Shown: piece after piece, positions 1 to 6,442 of the stretch | How the letters are laid out: each line of letters starts with the position of its first letter | Numbering within the stretch: the stretch's first letter is position 1 | DNA from: Bacteroidales bacterium | GTDB lineage: Bacteria > Bacteroidota > Bacteroidia > Bacteroidales > NBLH01 | Reading direction: 5' to 3' | Length of the DNA stretch: 6,481 nucleotides | Assembly (NCBI GenBank): GCA_021647685.1 | Contig: JAKIUH010000264.1 | Location: forward strand, 1 to 6,481 | Program-made: the position numbers and the translations under genes | The notes under the pieces: model-generated | Seen by the model: only the letters and a program-made list of their open reading frames with translations | What the model was told of the DNA's origin: nothing | The model's database searches: none

Positions 1-1244
1 GCAATTTGCTTTTTTGTTAATCCGGTAATATCTTTTTCACTAATGATTGAATCAATGGTAGTTACCTCTTTTAACCTTAAAATAAAATCACTTAAAACGT
101 TCATATAAGTCATAAACGCCTGATATGGTGTGTCGTAGGGATTAAAATACATATGTACATCCCCATCGGCAAAAAATTTGGTACACATATAATAAAAATG
201 ATCGCTGGTTTGCAAATACAACCAATCTTTTTTCAGGTCTTTATCGTCAATTTTATTAATAATTTCTTCCAGCTCGTATAATTTATCAAACGCTTCGTCT
301 TGCAATTCATTACCCAGCCATGCGGTAAGGTCGCGTTCTTCGTCTGCCCATGATATCGGATGTGGTACATGATAAGGCGCTACAGGCTGATGACTGTCGG
401 CAAGCTCTGAGGGTGTAGCAAAAGCAAAATCGGAATGATTAAATACCGCATCGGGTAATGCGCGCATAAAATCAAAAATTCCCGTTTCAGCCCATTGATG
501 CTCGCCAAATGTTTCATAATCCATAAACAAATTAATCACTTCTTCCTCTTGCGGCACAGCCTTTAGCCATTCAATATATTTTTCGGTAGTAAGCGGCCAT
601 TCTTCCCAAGCTTTGTTTGAAAACCGGAAAGCAATATCATCACTCAATTTAAAATTCTTTAAAAGCACTTTCAATTTTGGATTTAGTGCATTGTAATACA
701 AGTAATTAGGACTTTTCCAACCCAATACATGTTTGGCTCCTTCAGTAATTATGGCTTTATAACCAAGGTCTGCTATCATTTCGCCAATAGTATCACTGTA
801 AACTAGCTCAGTATTACGAAAAACTTTTGGTTCTTGTCCAAAATGTTTTTTAATTTTTTCTTTATGCGCCTCAATTTGTTTGTAAAATTCGTCTTTACTT
901 TTAAGTGCAGCCAGCGAATGCGAATAGGTTTCGGATAAAAACTCTACGCTTCCTGTTTCAGCCAAGCGTTTAAAGCTTTCAAGTACATCAGGAGCATACA
1001 TTTCCATTTGGTCAATAAAAACTCCGGACAAGGAATAAGCAATTTTAAATTTCCCGCCATGGGCATTGATTAAATCCAACATTAATTGGTTGGTAGGTAA
1101 ATAACTCTTTTCGGCAACTTTTCGCATAATACTGCGGTTGGCATAATCATCATAATAATAATGGTCTTCGCCGATATTAAAAAAACGATAATTTTTTAAT
1201 CTGAACGGTTGATGTACTTGAAAATAAAAGCAAATGTGTTTCAT
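1..1244 (-). CDS. GH57 alpha-amylase / 4-alpha-glucanotransferase family protein (3' end cut off by window)
   Basis: Reading the minus strand from ATG at 1244, the frame stays open for 414 codons to the window edge, so the C-terminus is missing. It shows the GH57 conserved regions in order: HQPF (11-14), SETYSHS (104-110), FRNTELVYSD (142-151), FMDYETFGEH (240-249) and ERDLTAWLGN (303-312). By family knowledge E146 is the expected nucleophile and D242 the acid/base, and both are present. The FRNTEL form resembles alpha-amylases of the Methanocaldococcus type more than the classic archaeal 4-alpha-glucanotransferases. The catalytic barrel fills roughly residues 1-270, followed by the helical C-terminal part. 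Intact relatives are, from memory, about 450-480 residues, so perhaps 40-60 are lost. There is no signal peptide, suggesting a cytoplasmic enzyme acting on storage glucan. It is last visible in an operon, 33 bases after the glycosyltransferase stop. Family assignment is firm; hydrolase versus transferase is not decidable here. Confidence 0.92.
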   Translation of the reverse strand, partial: MKHICFYFQVHQPFRLKNYRFFNIGEDHYYYDDYANRSIMRKVAEKSYLPTNQLMLDLINAHGGKFKIAYSLSGVFIDQMEMYAPDVLESFKRLAETGSVEFLSETYSHSLAALKSKDEFYKQIEAHKEKIKKHFGQEPKVFRNTELVYSDTIGEMIADLGYKAIITEGAKHVLGWKSPNYLYYNALNPKLKVLLKNFKLSDDIAFRFSNKAWEEWPLTTEKYIEWLKAVPQEEEVINLFMDYETFGEHQWAETGIFDFMRALPDAVFNHSDFAFATPSELADSHQPVAPYHVPHPISWADEERDLTAWLGNELQDEAFDKLYELEEIINKIDDKDLKKDWLYLQTSDHFYYMCTKFFADGDVHMYFNPYDTPYQAFMTYMNVLSDFILRLKEVTTIDSIISEKDITGLTKKQI

Positions 1245-1277
1245 ACTAAATGATTATTTTATTTTTTAATTTTTTGG

Positions 1278-2708
1278 TTAATTTTGGAGTGTTTCGAGAT
1301 ATACTTCTTGAACTTTTTTACCGGCATTTTCCCACTTAAGGGTATCCACTTCCGATTTTCCCATAGTCGAGAACATTTTTGCCAAACCTTCGTATTTTAC
1401 CAATCCGTAAATAGCATCTGCAATGGCATCAATATCCCAAAAATCAACTTTTATGGCGTGATGCAAAACTTCGGCAACCCCTGATTGTTTTGAAATAATC
1501 ACCGGAACATTTGAACGCATGGCTTCTAATGGAGAAATCCCAAAAGGTTCCGATACCGAAGGCATCACATAAACATCGCTAATGGAAAACAGGTGATCCA
1601 CATCTTTTCCTTTCAAAAAATCGGTAAAATGAAATTTATCAGTAATACGCAAGGCTGCCGCACGACGAATCATTTTACGCAACATATCGCCACTACCGGC
1701 CATAACAAAACGCACCTTATCCGTTTTTTTAAGTACTTTTGCCGCTGCCTCGATAAAATATTCCGGTCCTTTTTGAAAAGTAATTCTTCCTAAAAAAGTT
1801 ACTATTTTTTCAGGAACATTCTTATTATAAGCTAATGCTTCTTCATCTTTGGGTACCACACCGTTATGAACTACAACAACTTTCTCAGGCGACTGTCCGT
1901 ATCGATTAATCACAATTTGGCGAGTAAGTTCACTCACGGCAATAATTTTATCGGCATTTTCCATGCCGTAGCGTTCAATATCATACACCAATTGATTTAC
2001 ATTTTCGCCGGAACGGTCAAATTCTGTAGCATGAACATGTATCACTAATTTTTTACCCGAAACCTGTTTTGCTGCAACTCCGGCAAGATAGGTAAGCCAG
2101 TCATGAGCATGAATGATGTCAAAATTTTCATTTTTTGCCAATTCGCCGGCAATAATGGCATAATTAGAAACTTCATTCATCAAACTTTTTCCGTATTTTC
2201 CGCTAAAGCGGAAGTAGGTTTTGTTTTTTTGATGATAATACTCCGAAGGTAAATCCAATTCGTATTCTTTTCCATTGATATAATAAACAATTTTACCTTC
2301 TTTGTTTACATATAGTTCACGTTCGGTATTTTTTTCTTCTTTCAGATATTTTTCAAATTCTTCGGGTGATAAATAGGGTTTTATCAAAGACTGAATTTCA
2401 ATATATTTAATTTTTTCATGAATATTTTTAAATTCTTGACGAACAGAGAACTTAGCAGTATTGATATAATTAATTTGTTCCTTAATTCGGTTTTGTTTTT
2501 CGGTAATGATGTCTTTATCCACTTCCACTGCTTCGGCACTTTTAATTTCAGCTACTGATGTGTCTTCATCACCATAAGATTTTGGCACTACAAAAGTAAT
2601 ATCCATATCTTGAAAAGAAGACATGGCTTTGGTTAGCCCGTAACAGGCAGTTCCCAAACCACCCGTAATATGCGGCGGAAATTCCCACCCAAACATTAAT
2701 ATTTTCAT
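1278..2708 (-). CDS. Glycogen/starch-synthase-like glycosyltransferase (GT-B fold, GT4/GT5 type)
   Basis: The 476-residue product begins MKILMFGWEFPPHITGGLG, the typical start of the Bacteroidota 'glycogen synthase' glycosyltransferases. A TTG 16 codons upstream (2756) keeps the frame open, but the extension is not family-like, so ATG 2708 is chosen. GT-B features: GGLG glycine loop (16-19), HAHDW (200-204), the inter-domain strand and FLGRITFQKG (305-314), MAGSG (336-340), and the EX7E motif (E387 to E395) that holds the donor nucleotide-sugar. The C-terminal domain (about 295-476) matches Glycos_transf_1. Residues about 50-170 are a Lys/Glu-rich, probably helical insertion. The Lys of the KxGGL motif of GT5 ADP-glucose synthases is Ile here (I14). 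It likely extends alpha-1,4-glucan chains in the cytoplasm; the donor (ADP- or UDP-glucose) is unknown. It lies 67 bases after the debranching enzyme and 33 before the GH57 gene, so co-transcription is likely. A sucrose- or trehalose-type GT4 role is less likely given the neighbours. Confidence 0.93.
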   Translation of the reverse strand: MKILMFGWEFPPHITGGLGTACYGLTKAMSSFQDMDITFVVPKSYGDEDTSVAEIKSAEAVEVDKDIITEKQNRIKEQINYINTAKFSVRQEFKNIHEKIKYIEIQSLIKPYLSPEEFEKYLKEEKNTERELYVNKEGKIVYYINGKEYELDLPSEYYHQKNKTYFRFSGKYGKSLMNEVSNYAIIAGELAKNENFDIIHAHDWLTYLAGVAAKQVSGKKLVIHVHATEFDRSGENVNQLVYDIERYGMENADKIIAVSELTRQIVINRYGQSPEKVVVVHNGVVPKDEEALAYNKNVPEKIVTFLGRITFQKGPEYFIEAAAKVLKKTDKVRFVMAGSGDMLRKMIRRAAALRITDKFHFTDFLKGKDVDHLFSISDVYVMPSVSEPFGISPLEAMRSNVPVIISKQSGVAEVLHHAIKVDFWDIDAIADAIYGLVKYEGLAKMFSTMGKSEVDTLKWENAGKKVQEVYLETLQN

Positions 2709-2775
2709 TGTTGCGTTATTTTGATATTCTAATTTTATTGTCCGTCTTAATGACAAAATCCTTTCGCTTGTTTAT

Positions 2776-4725
2776 TTACGCATCGTTTTTATATTCATCA
2801 ATTAAAGTTTTTGTACGTAGAAGTTCGGCAACACTCCATGCCTGCGAAATTGCTCCGCGTGCTTCGTGTGGCGGATTGCCGTCATAAATTTCAGAGATAC
2901 TGCCAATACCGGCAATATTCATTTCTTCTTCAAAACCCCGGTACAGCTTTTCGATAAAATACAGCCCCGATTTCTCATAAACACGTAAATATGCTTCGGC
3001 AAAATGCCCTGTAAGCCAGGGCCAAACCGTACCTTGATGATAGGCGCTGTCGCGGGTGGCTTGGTCGCCTTCGTATATGCCTTTGTAATTTTTATTTTTT
3101 GGCGAAAGGCTGCGCAAACCTCTCGGGGTAAGCAATTCAGATGTAACTCTGTCCACAACTCCTTTCATTTGGTCAATATTGAGCATGGAATAGGGCAAAG
3201 AAACAGCAAACACTTGATTTGGACGAACTGCTTTATCAGCAAATTGCTCATCTACATAATCAAATAAATGTTTTTTGCTTTCAATCCAAAATGTTTCAAG
3301 AAAGGATTTTTTTATTTTCGGAGGAATATCTTTCCATTGCTCAATAAATTCTTTATCTTTATTTTTTTCAGCCAACTCTAAAGCAAACATTACAGCATTA
3401 TACCATAAGGCTTGAATTTCAACATCATAGCCAATACGCGGAGTAACCGGTACATTATTCACCACCGCATCCATCCACGTTAAGGCTTTGCCTTCTTGTC
3501 CTGCCCAAATCAGGTAGTTATCGTGCAGTTTGATATTGTATTTTGTGCCTTTTTTGTAATTTTCAAGTATTGATTTTAGTGCATTACCGTAGTCTCTCCA
3601 CACTAGTTTGTAATTTTTTGTTTTTTGCACATACTGCTGAATTGCCCAAAAATACCACAAAGGGGCATCTACAGAGTTTAAATCGGCATTATCATGACTG
3701 CCCATGTTTTTAAACAAACCGCGGTGCAATTGTCCGGTCATGGTATCCAATACATCTTTGGCGGTTTTGGTATCGCCAATAGCCAGCGTTAAACCCGGTA
3801 GAGCGATAAAAGTATCGCGTCCCCAAGTACCAAACCAAGGAAATCCGGCAATTATTTCGGTTTTTCCCTTTCGGCGAACGATAAATTGGTGGGCTGAATT
3901 AATCAAACAATTTTCAAAATTATTGCGTGGAATACGTTTTTTTATTTCTGCCGTGAAACGGCGTTTCAGTGTCACGGGCTTTCGCTCTTTTAAAGATGCC
4001 GCAAAAACCACACTTTCTCCTTTTTTTATTGAAAATTCAAAGTATCCGGGAACAAACAAATCTTCCGAAAATTCATAGCCCCGTTTTTCTTCTTCAAGAT
4101 ACTCAATATTGTAATACCAATCAGGCGCATGAATATATTCGTTTTTTTTGGAAATTTGCATGTATAAATATGGGTAAGCATTGTACATACGCGTTTTTAT
4201 TCCATTTTCAGCATTTTCGTATTTTAAATTTACATCCATATTGGCTTTGCTTAAACAATGTACTTGCCTGAAAGCTAAAAATGGATGCAGCCTGATTTTT
4301 GTCGGTGAATGCGCATCAATCAGTGTATATTTTATTAATACCAAGGCAGATTCTTCGGCAAGGAGCATTTCTTTCTTAAGGATTACTCCACCTACACGGT
4401 AGGTTAATGTAGGAATCGGCTCAGAACTAAAATCTCTTAAATATTTATGTCCGGGATGAAAAACACCGCCGGGATAGCGCCTAACCGCCAAATGAAACTC
4501 TTTATCACGCTGAATTATTGTTTCGTCAAGTGCCGAAAGCAATACATGGTTTTCAGTATCCAAATTATCAATGGGACAAATCAGTAAACCATGATATTTA
4601 CGGGTATTACAATTAATAATGGTACTACAGGCATAAGCTCCTGCCCGGTTCGAGCGAATAAATTCTCTTTTTAAGGAATATTCAAGGTTAATCAATCGAC
4701 TTTTATCAAATTCAATGTAACTCAT
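2776..4725 (-). CDS. Glycogen debranching enzyme (amylo-alpha-1,6-glucosidase, GH133-like)
   Basis: The 649-residue protein has the two-domain layout of bacterial/archaeal debranching enzymes: an N-terminal beta-rich domain (about 17-235, with NTRKYHGLLI at 40-49) and a C-terminal (alpha/alpha)6 glucosidase domain (about 270-640). Visible signature stretches are GFPWFGTWGRDTFIALPG (294-311), NSVDAPLWY (350-358), GQEGKALTWMDA (409-420), YHQGTVWPW (562-570), SISEIYDGNPPH (609-620) and ISQAWSVAELL (626-636). D419 and E612 are candidate catalytic acids by analogy with eukaryotic debranching enzyme; that pairing is my inference. It should hydrolyse alpha-1,6 branch stubs of glycogen, releasing glucose. 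It lacks the GH13-type glucanotransferase domain that eukaryotic debranching enzyme carries on the same chain. The length is normal for the family, with no frameshift and no signal peptide. The ATG at 4725 follows TTTCACCT with no Shine-Dalgarno. It is the first gene of the three-gene operon, preceded by a 205-base gap. Confidence 0.95.
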   Translation of the reverse strand: MSYIEFDKSRLINLEYSLKREFIRSNRAGAYACSTIINCNTRKYHGLLICPIDNLDTENHVLLSALDETIIQRDKEFHLAVRRYPGGVFHPGHKYLRDFSSEPIPTLTYRVGGVILKKEMLLAEESALVLIKYTLIDAHSPTKIRLHPFLAFRQVHCLSKANMDVNLKYENAENGIKTRMYNAYPYLYMQISKKNEYIHAPDWYYNIEYLEEEKRGYEFSEDLFVPGYFEFSIKKGESVVFAASLKERKPVTLKRRFTAEIKKRIPRNNFENCLINSAHQFIVRRKGKTEIIAGFPWFGTWGRDTFIALPGLTLAIGDTKTAKDVLDTMTGQLHRGLFKNMGSHDNADLNSVDAPLWYFWAIQQYVQKTKNYKLVWRDYGNALKSILENYKKGTKYNIKLHDNYLIWAGQEGKALTWMDAVVNNVPVTPRIGYDVEIQALWYNAVMFALELAEKNKDKEFIEQWKDIPPKIKKSFLETFWIESKKHLFDYVDEQFADKAVRPNQVFAVSLPYSMLNIDQMKGVVDRVTSELLTPRGLRSLSPKNKNYKGIYEGDQATRDSAYHQGTVWPWLTGHFAEAYLRVYEKSGLYFIEKLYRGFEEEMNIAGIGSISEIYDGNPPHEARGAISQAWSVAELLRTKTLIDEYKNDA

Positions 4726-4775
4726 AGGTGAAATTAATATGAAGAGTGAATTTTTATTACCATACTACAAAATTC

Positions 4776-4797
4776 GTGTTTTTTTTATTAAAAACAC
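4776..4797. repeat. Inverted repeat, 8-bp arms with 6-base loop
   Basis: GTGTTTTT (4776-4783) pairs perfectly with AAAAACAC (4790-4797) around the loop TTTATT. On the plus strand a T-rich run follows (4798-4805), which looks terminator-like, but no plus-strand gene ends here. On the minus strand the repeat sits about 50-70 bases ahead of the debranching-enzyme ATG, next to the possible -7 element, so an operator is as likely as a hairpin. The arms are mostly A/T, so a chance origin is quite possible. Confidence 0.4.
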
Positions 4798-4809
4798 TGT
4801 TTTTTAATA

Positions 4810-4930
4810 CCCGAAATCATAATTTAACAATTATTTAACAAAAATTCCCCTTAAAAAATTACAGGTTTTATATAAAAATTCATTTTTACCGAAAAATATA
4901 TTTTCTTAGAATAATTAAAACCCGAAAAAT
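4810..4930. repeat. Three dispersed copies of a (C)CCGAAA(AA)T motif
   Basis: On the plus strand the motif appears as TACCCGAAAT (4808-4817), TACCGAAAAAT (4887 to 4896, with the same A-run) and ACCCGAAAAAT (4920-4930). These are almost the only G/C-containing words in an otherwise A/T gap. The last copy directly abuts the stop codon of the yjbQ-like gene. Reference C positions are 78 and 33 bases apart. They could be sites for one regulator or chance; the support is only the recurrence. Confidence 0.25.
4822..4840. repeat. Tandem direct repeat ATTTAACA x2 at 11-base period
   Basis: ATTTAACA occurs at 4822-4829 and again, identically, at 4833-4840, separated by ATT. Read on the minus strand, in the direction of the glycogen operon, it is TGTTAAAT-AAT-TGTTAAAT. 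An 11-base period puts both copies on the same face of the helix, the usual arrangement of sites for a regulator binding as a tandem dimer. It lies about 100 bases upstream of the debranching-enzyme ATG. The identity of any regulator is unknown. Confidence 0.45.
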
Positions 4931-5338
4931 TTAAGCACTTTCAATAATTGTTATTACAATATTTCTTTGTTGTCTTGGCCCATCAAACTCACAAAAGAAT
5001 ATATTTTGCCATGTAGATAAAGCCAGGTTGCCGTTTATTAAAGGTATAGTTTCACTTGGACCTACTAAGCCGGCTTTCAGGTGTGCATCACCATTTCCGT
5101 CTTGCAAATCGTGTTGCCAAACTCCTGCAGGAATTAATTTACGAAGTAAATTAACTACATCGTTCTGCACCGACTGATCCCAGTTTTCTTGAATCATAAT
5201 TGCAGCAGTAGCTCCTTGTGCATACACATTAACCAAACCGTTTTGTATTCCGCTTTTTTCTACAAGCTGAACAACTTGTGCGGTTATATCATATAATCCG
5301 TTATGCTTATCCGTACTGATTTTTATGGTAACATGCAT
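4931..5338 (-). CDS. yjbQ: YjbQ/UPF0047 family protein ('secondary thiamine-phosphate synthase' family)
   Basis: From ATG 5338 the product is 135 residues, the usual size of this single-domain family. The frame is open 32 codons further upstream, but that part is not family-like and would run into the opposite-strand gene, so it is rejected. Family signatures: ENWD (51-54), HDLQDGNGDAHLKAGLVG (76-93, with the conserved GDAH block), IPLINGNLALSTWQ (98-111) and EFDGPRQQR (117-125). Family members form compact trimers; E. coli YjbQ has been reported to have weak thiamine-phosphate synthase activity, but the true role is unsettled. The stretch that reads HTTAA in E. coli-type members is QGATAA here (41-46), so that His is absent. 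This looks like a subclade trait rather than decay, since the rest is intact. It is a cytoplasmic protein with no signal peptide. It is divergent from the GSCFA gene and lies upstream of the glycogen operon on the same strand; no functional link to either is evident. Confidence 0.93.
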   Translation of the reverse strand: MHVTIKISTDKHNGLYDITAQVVQLVEKSGIQNGLVNVYAQGATAAIMIQENWDQSVQNDVVNLLRKLIPAGVWQHDLQDGNGDAHLKAGLVGPSETIPLINGNLALSTWQNIFFCEFDGPRQQRNIVITIIESA

Positions 5339-5381
5339 TTTTTGTATCTTAGCTGCTGAATTTTTTATAAAAATACTAATA
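5339..5381. promoter_or_regulatory. 43-base divergent intergenic region between the yjbQ-like and GSCFA genes
   Basis: Both start codons face away from this gap, so promoters for both genes must lie in it or inside the opposing 5' coding ends. Candidate Bacteroidota -7 elements (TAnnTTTG), each matching five of six fixed positions, are TATTTTTA on the minus strand (5375 to 5368, 29 bases before the yjbQ-like ATG) and TATCTTAG on the plus strand (5345-5352, 29 bases before the GSCFA ATG). Neither has a clear TTG -33 partner at the expected spacing. Neither ATG has a Shine-Dalgarno sequence. Confidence 0.3.
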
Positions 5382-6416
5382 ATGTCGCAATTTCGTACAG
5401 AAATTTTCCTTAAAAAATCATCTTTTTTAATCAATTACCGTACAGAGACTTTTTTTATCGGTTCCTGTTTTTCGGATAATATCGGTAAAATAGTGAATGA
5501 TTTAAAATTTCCGGTATTACTTAATCCTTTTGGTGTACTGTATAATCCGGTATCGGTGAAAAATGCATTAACGTTAATCATTGAAAATAAAAAATTCACC
5601 GAAAAAGATTTGAATTTTGCATCGGGCAAATGGTTCAGTTATCAACATCATGGCAGCTTTTCATCACCTGAACCTGAAAAAATATTAGAAAAAATTAATC
5701 TTCAAACACATTCTGCACATAATTTTTTAAGTAAAACTAAAGTCCTCTTTATTACTTTTGGAACGGCTTGGTTTTACCGATTGAAAGAAACGAACGAAAT
5801 TGTAGCCAACTGTCACAAACAACCGTCTAAACTGTTTGACAGAGAATTGCTAACTGTATCTGAAATAGTAGAGTCATGGACGAAAATGATTTCCGCTTTG
5901 CAAAAGTTTAATCATGATTTAAAAATTGTTTTTACACTAAGCCCTGTTAGACATTGGAAAGACGGTGCGGTAAATAATCAATTAAGTAAATCAACATTGC
6001 ATTTGGCAATTCAAGAAATTATCAAAAAGCAAAACAACTGCTTTTATTTCCCTACCTATGAAATTATGATGGATGATTTGCGTGATTATCGTTTTTATAC
6101 TGATGATTATTTACATCCCAATAATTTGGCAATTAATTATATATGGGCAAAGTTTTGCGATGCCTTTATCGAAGATAAAACCTTACAAATTGCCGGGCAA
6201 ATTGAAAAAATTAGCAAAGCCTTAAATCATAAAATTTTACATCAAGGAACAAAAGAACATAAAAAATTCTTAATTAATCTCTTAAATAAAATTAAACAGT
6301 TTATAAAACAATATCCTCAAATTGATTACTCTAAAGAAATTGATTATCGCACAAAAGAACTAGCATCCATAAGCAAGTGTTATGTCAAGTATGTTAAGTC
6401 GTATAAGTTGATGTAA
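5382..6416 (+). CDS. GSCFA-domain protein (SGNH-hydrolase-like)
   Basis: The 344-residue protein from ATG 5382 carries the family-naming motif as IGSCFSDN (26-33), followed by NPFGVLYNP (48-56), ITFGTAW (124-130), NCHK (143-146), LSPVRHWKDG (186-195) and a C-terminal DDYLHPN (241-247). This layout matches an SGNH/GDSL-like fold in which the GDS block is GSC, and D242/H245 stand where the Asp-x-x-His pair is expected. That mapping is inference, and the natural substrate of GSCFA proteins is not established. Residues 270-344 form a Lys-rich helical tail that continues past the core. An in-frame ATG at 5325 would add 19 residues, but these would overlap the start of the opposite-strand yjbQ-like gene and precede the normal family start, so 5382 is preferred. 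No signal peptide is visible. The family is largely confined to Bacteroidota, which supports the taxonomic reading of the window. Confidence 0.93.
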   Translation: MSQFRTEIFLKKSSFLINYRTETFFIGSCFSDNIGKIVNDLKFPVLLNPFGVLYNPVSVKNALTLIIENKKFTEKDLNFASGKWFSYQHHGSFSSPEPEKILEKINLQTHSAHNFLSKTKVLFITFGTAWFYRLKETNEIVANCHKQPSKLFDRELLTVSEIVESWTKMISALQKFNHDLKIVFTLSPVRHWKDGAVNNQLSKSTLHLAIQEIIKKQNNCFYFPTYEIMMDDLRDYRFYTDDYLHPNNLAINYIWAKFCDAFIEDKTLQIAGQIEKISKALNHKILHQGTKEHKKFLINLLNKIKQFIKQYPQIDYSKEIDYRTKELASISKCYVKYVKSYKLM

Positions 6417-6442
6417 TTTTTGTGTAGAACAAGGAAAAAAGT

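Larger units (their letters stand above)
4726..4930 (-). promoter_or_regulatory. AT-rich gap: presumed promoter region of the glycogen operon and 3' region of the yjbQ-like gene
   Basis: This 205-base stretch separates two minus-strand genes and has no plausible reading frame of its own. It must cover the end of the yjbQ-like transcript and either the operon promoter or a read-through leader. On the minus strand GAATTTTG (4775 to 4768) matches five of the six fixed positions of the Bacteroidota -7 element TAnnTTTG and would give a leader of about 35 bases, but no clear TTG -33 element sits at the right distance. Such near-matches are frequent in DNA this AT-rich. I find no GC-rich hairpin followed by a T-tract after the yjbQ-like stop, so no terminator is called. 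Three repeat elements inside it are listed separately. Confidence 0.4.

Noticed and set aside
1284..2048. Several 60-66 codon plus-strand frames inside the glycosyltransferase gene
   Set aside because: They mirror the constrained codons of the real gene and have no independent start signals or family features.
2709..2756. Upstream TTG start adding 16 residues to the glycosyltransferase
   Set aside because: The added residues are not family-like, and the ATG at 2708 begins exactly at the conserved MKILMFGWEFPP stretch.
3704..4078. 124-codon plus-strand open frame inside the debranching gene
   Set aside because: It is fully antisense to a well-conserved coding region, and its translation shows no recognisable domain.
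4798..4806. T-run after the inverted repeat as a plus-strand intrinsic terminator
   Set aside because: No plus-strand gene lies upstream to be terminated, and the stem is almost entirely A/T apart from two G-C pairs.
4855..4930. Terminator for the yjbQ-like gene
   Set aside because: Only short A/T self-complementary words are present; no stable stem followed by a U-tract on the minus strand.
5325..5381. 19-residue extension of the GSCFA gene, which looks like a short hydrophobic leader
   Set aside because: It overlaps the yjbQ-like start on the other strand, lacks a Lys/Arg-rich N-region as expected of a signal peptide, and precedes the usual family start.
5339..5434. 32-residue N-terminal extension of the yjbQ-like gene
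   Set aside because: It is antisense to the GSCFA coding sequence; the family start MHVTIKIST and normal length fit ATG 5338.
5435..5629. 64-codon minus-strand frame opposite the GSCFA gene
   Set aside because: It is antisense to conserved GSCFA motifs and has no similarity I can recognise.
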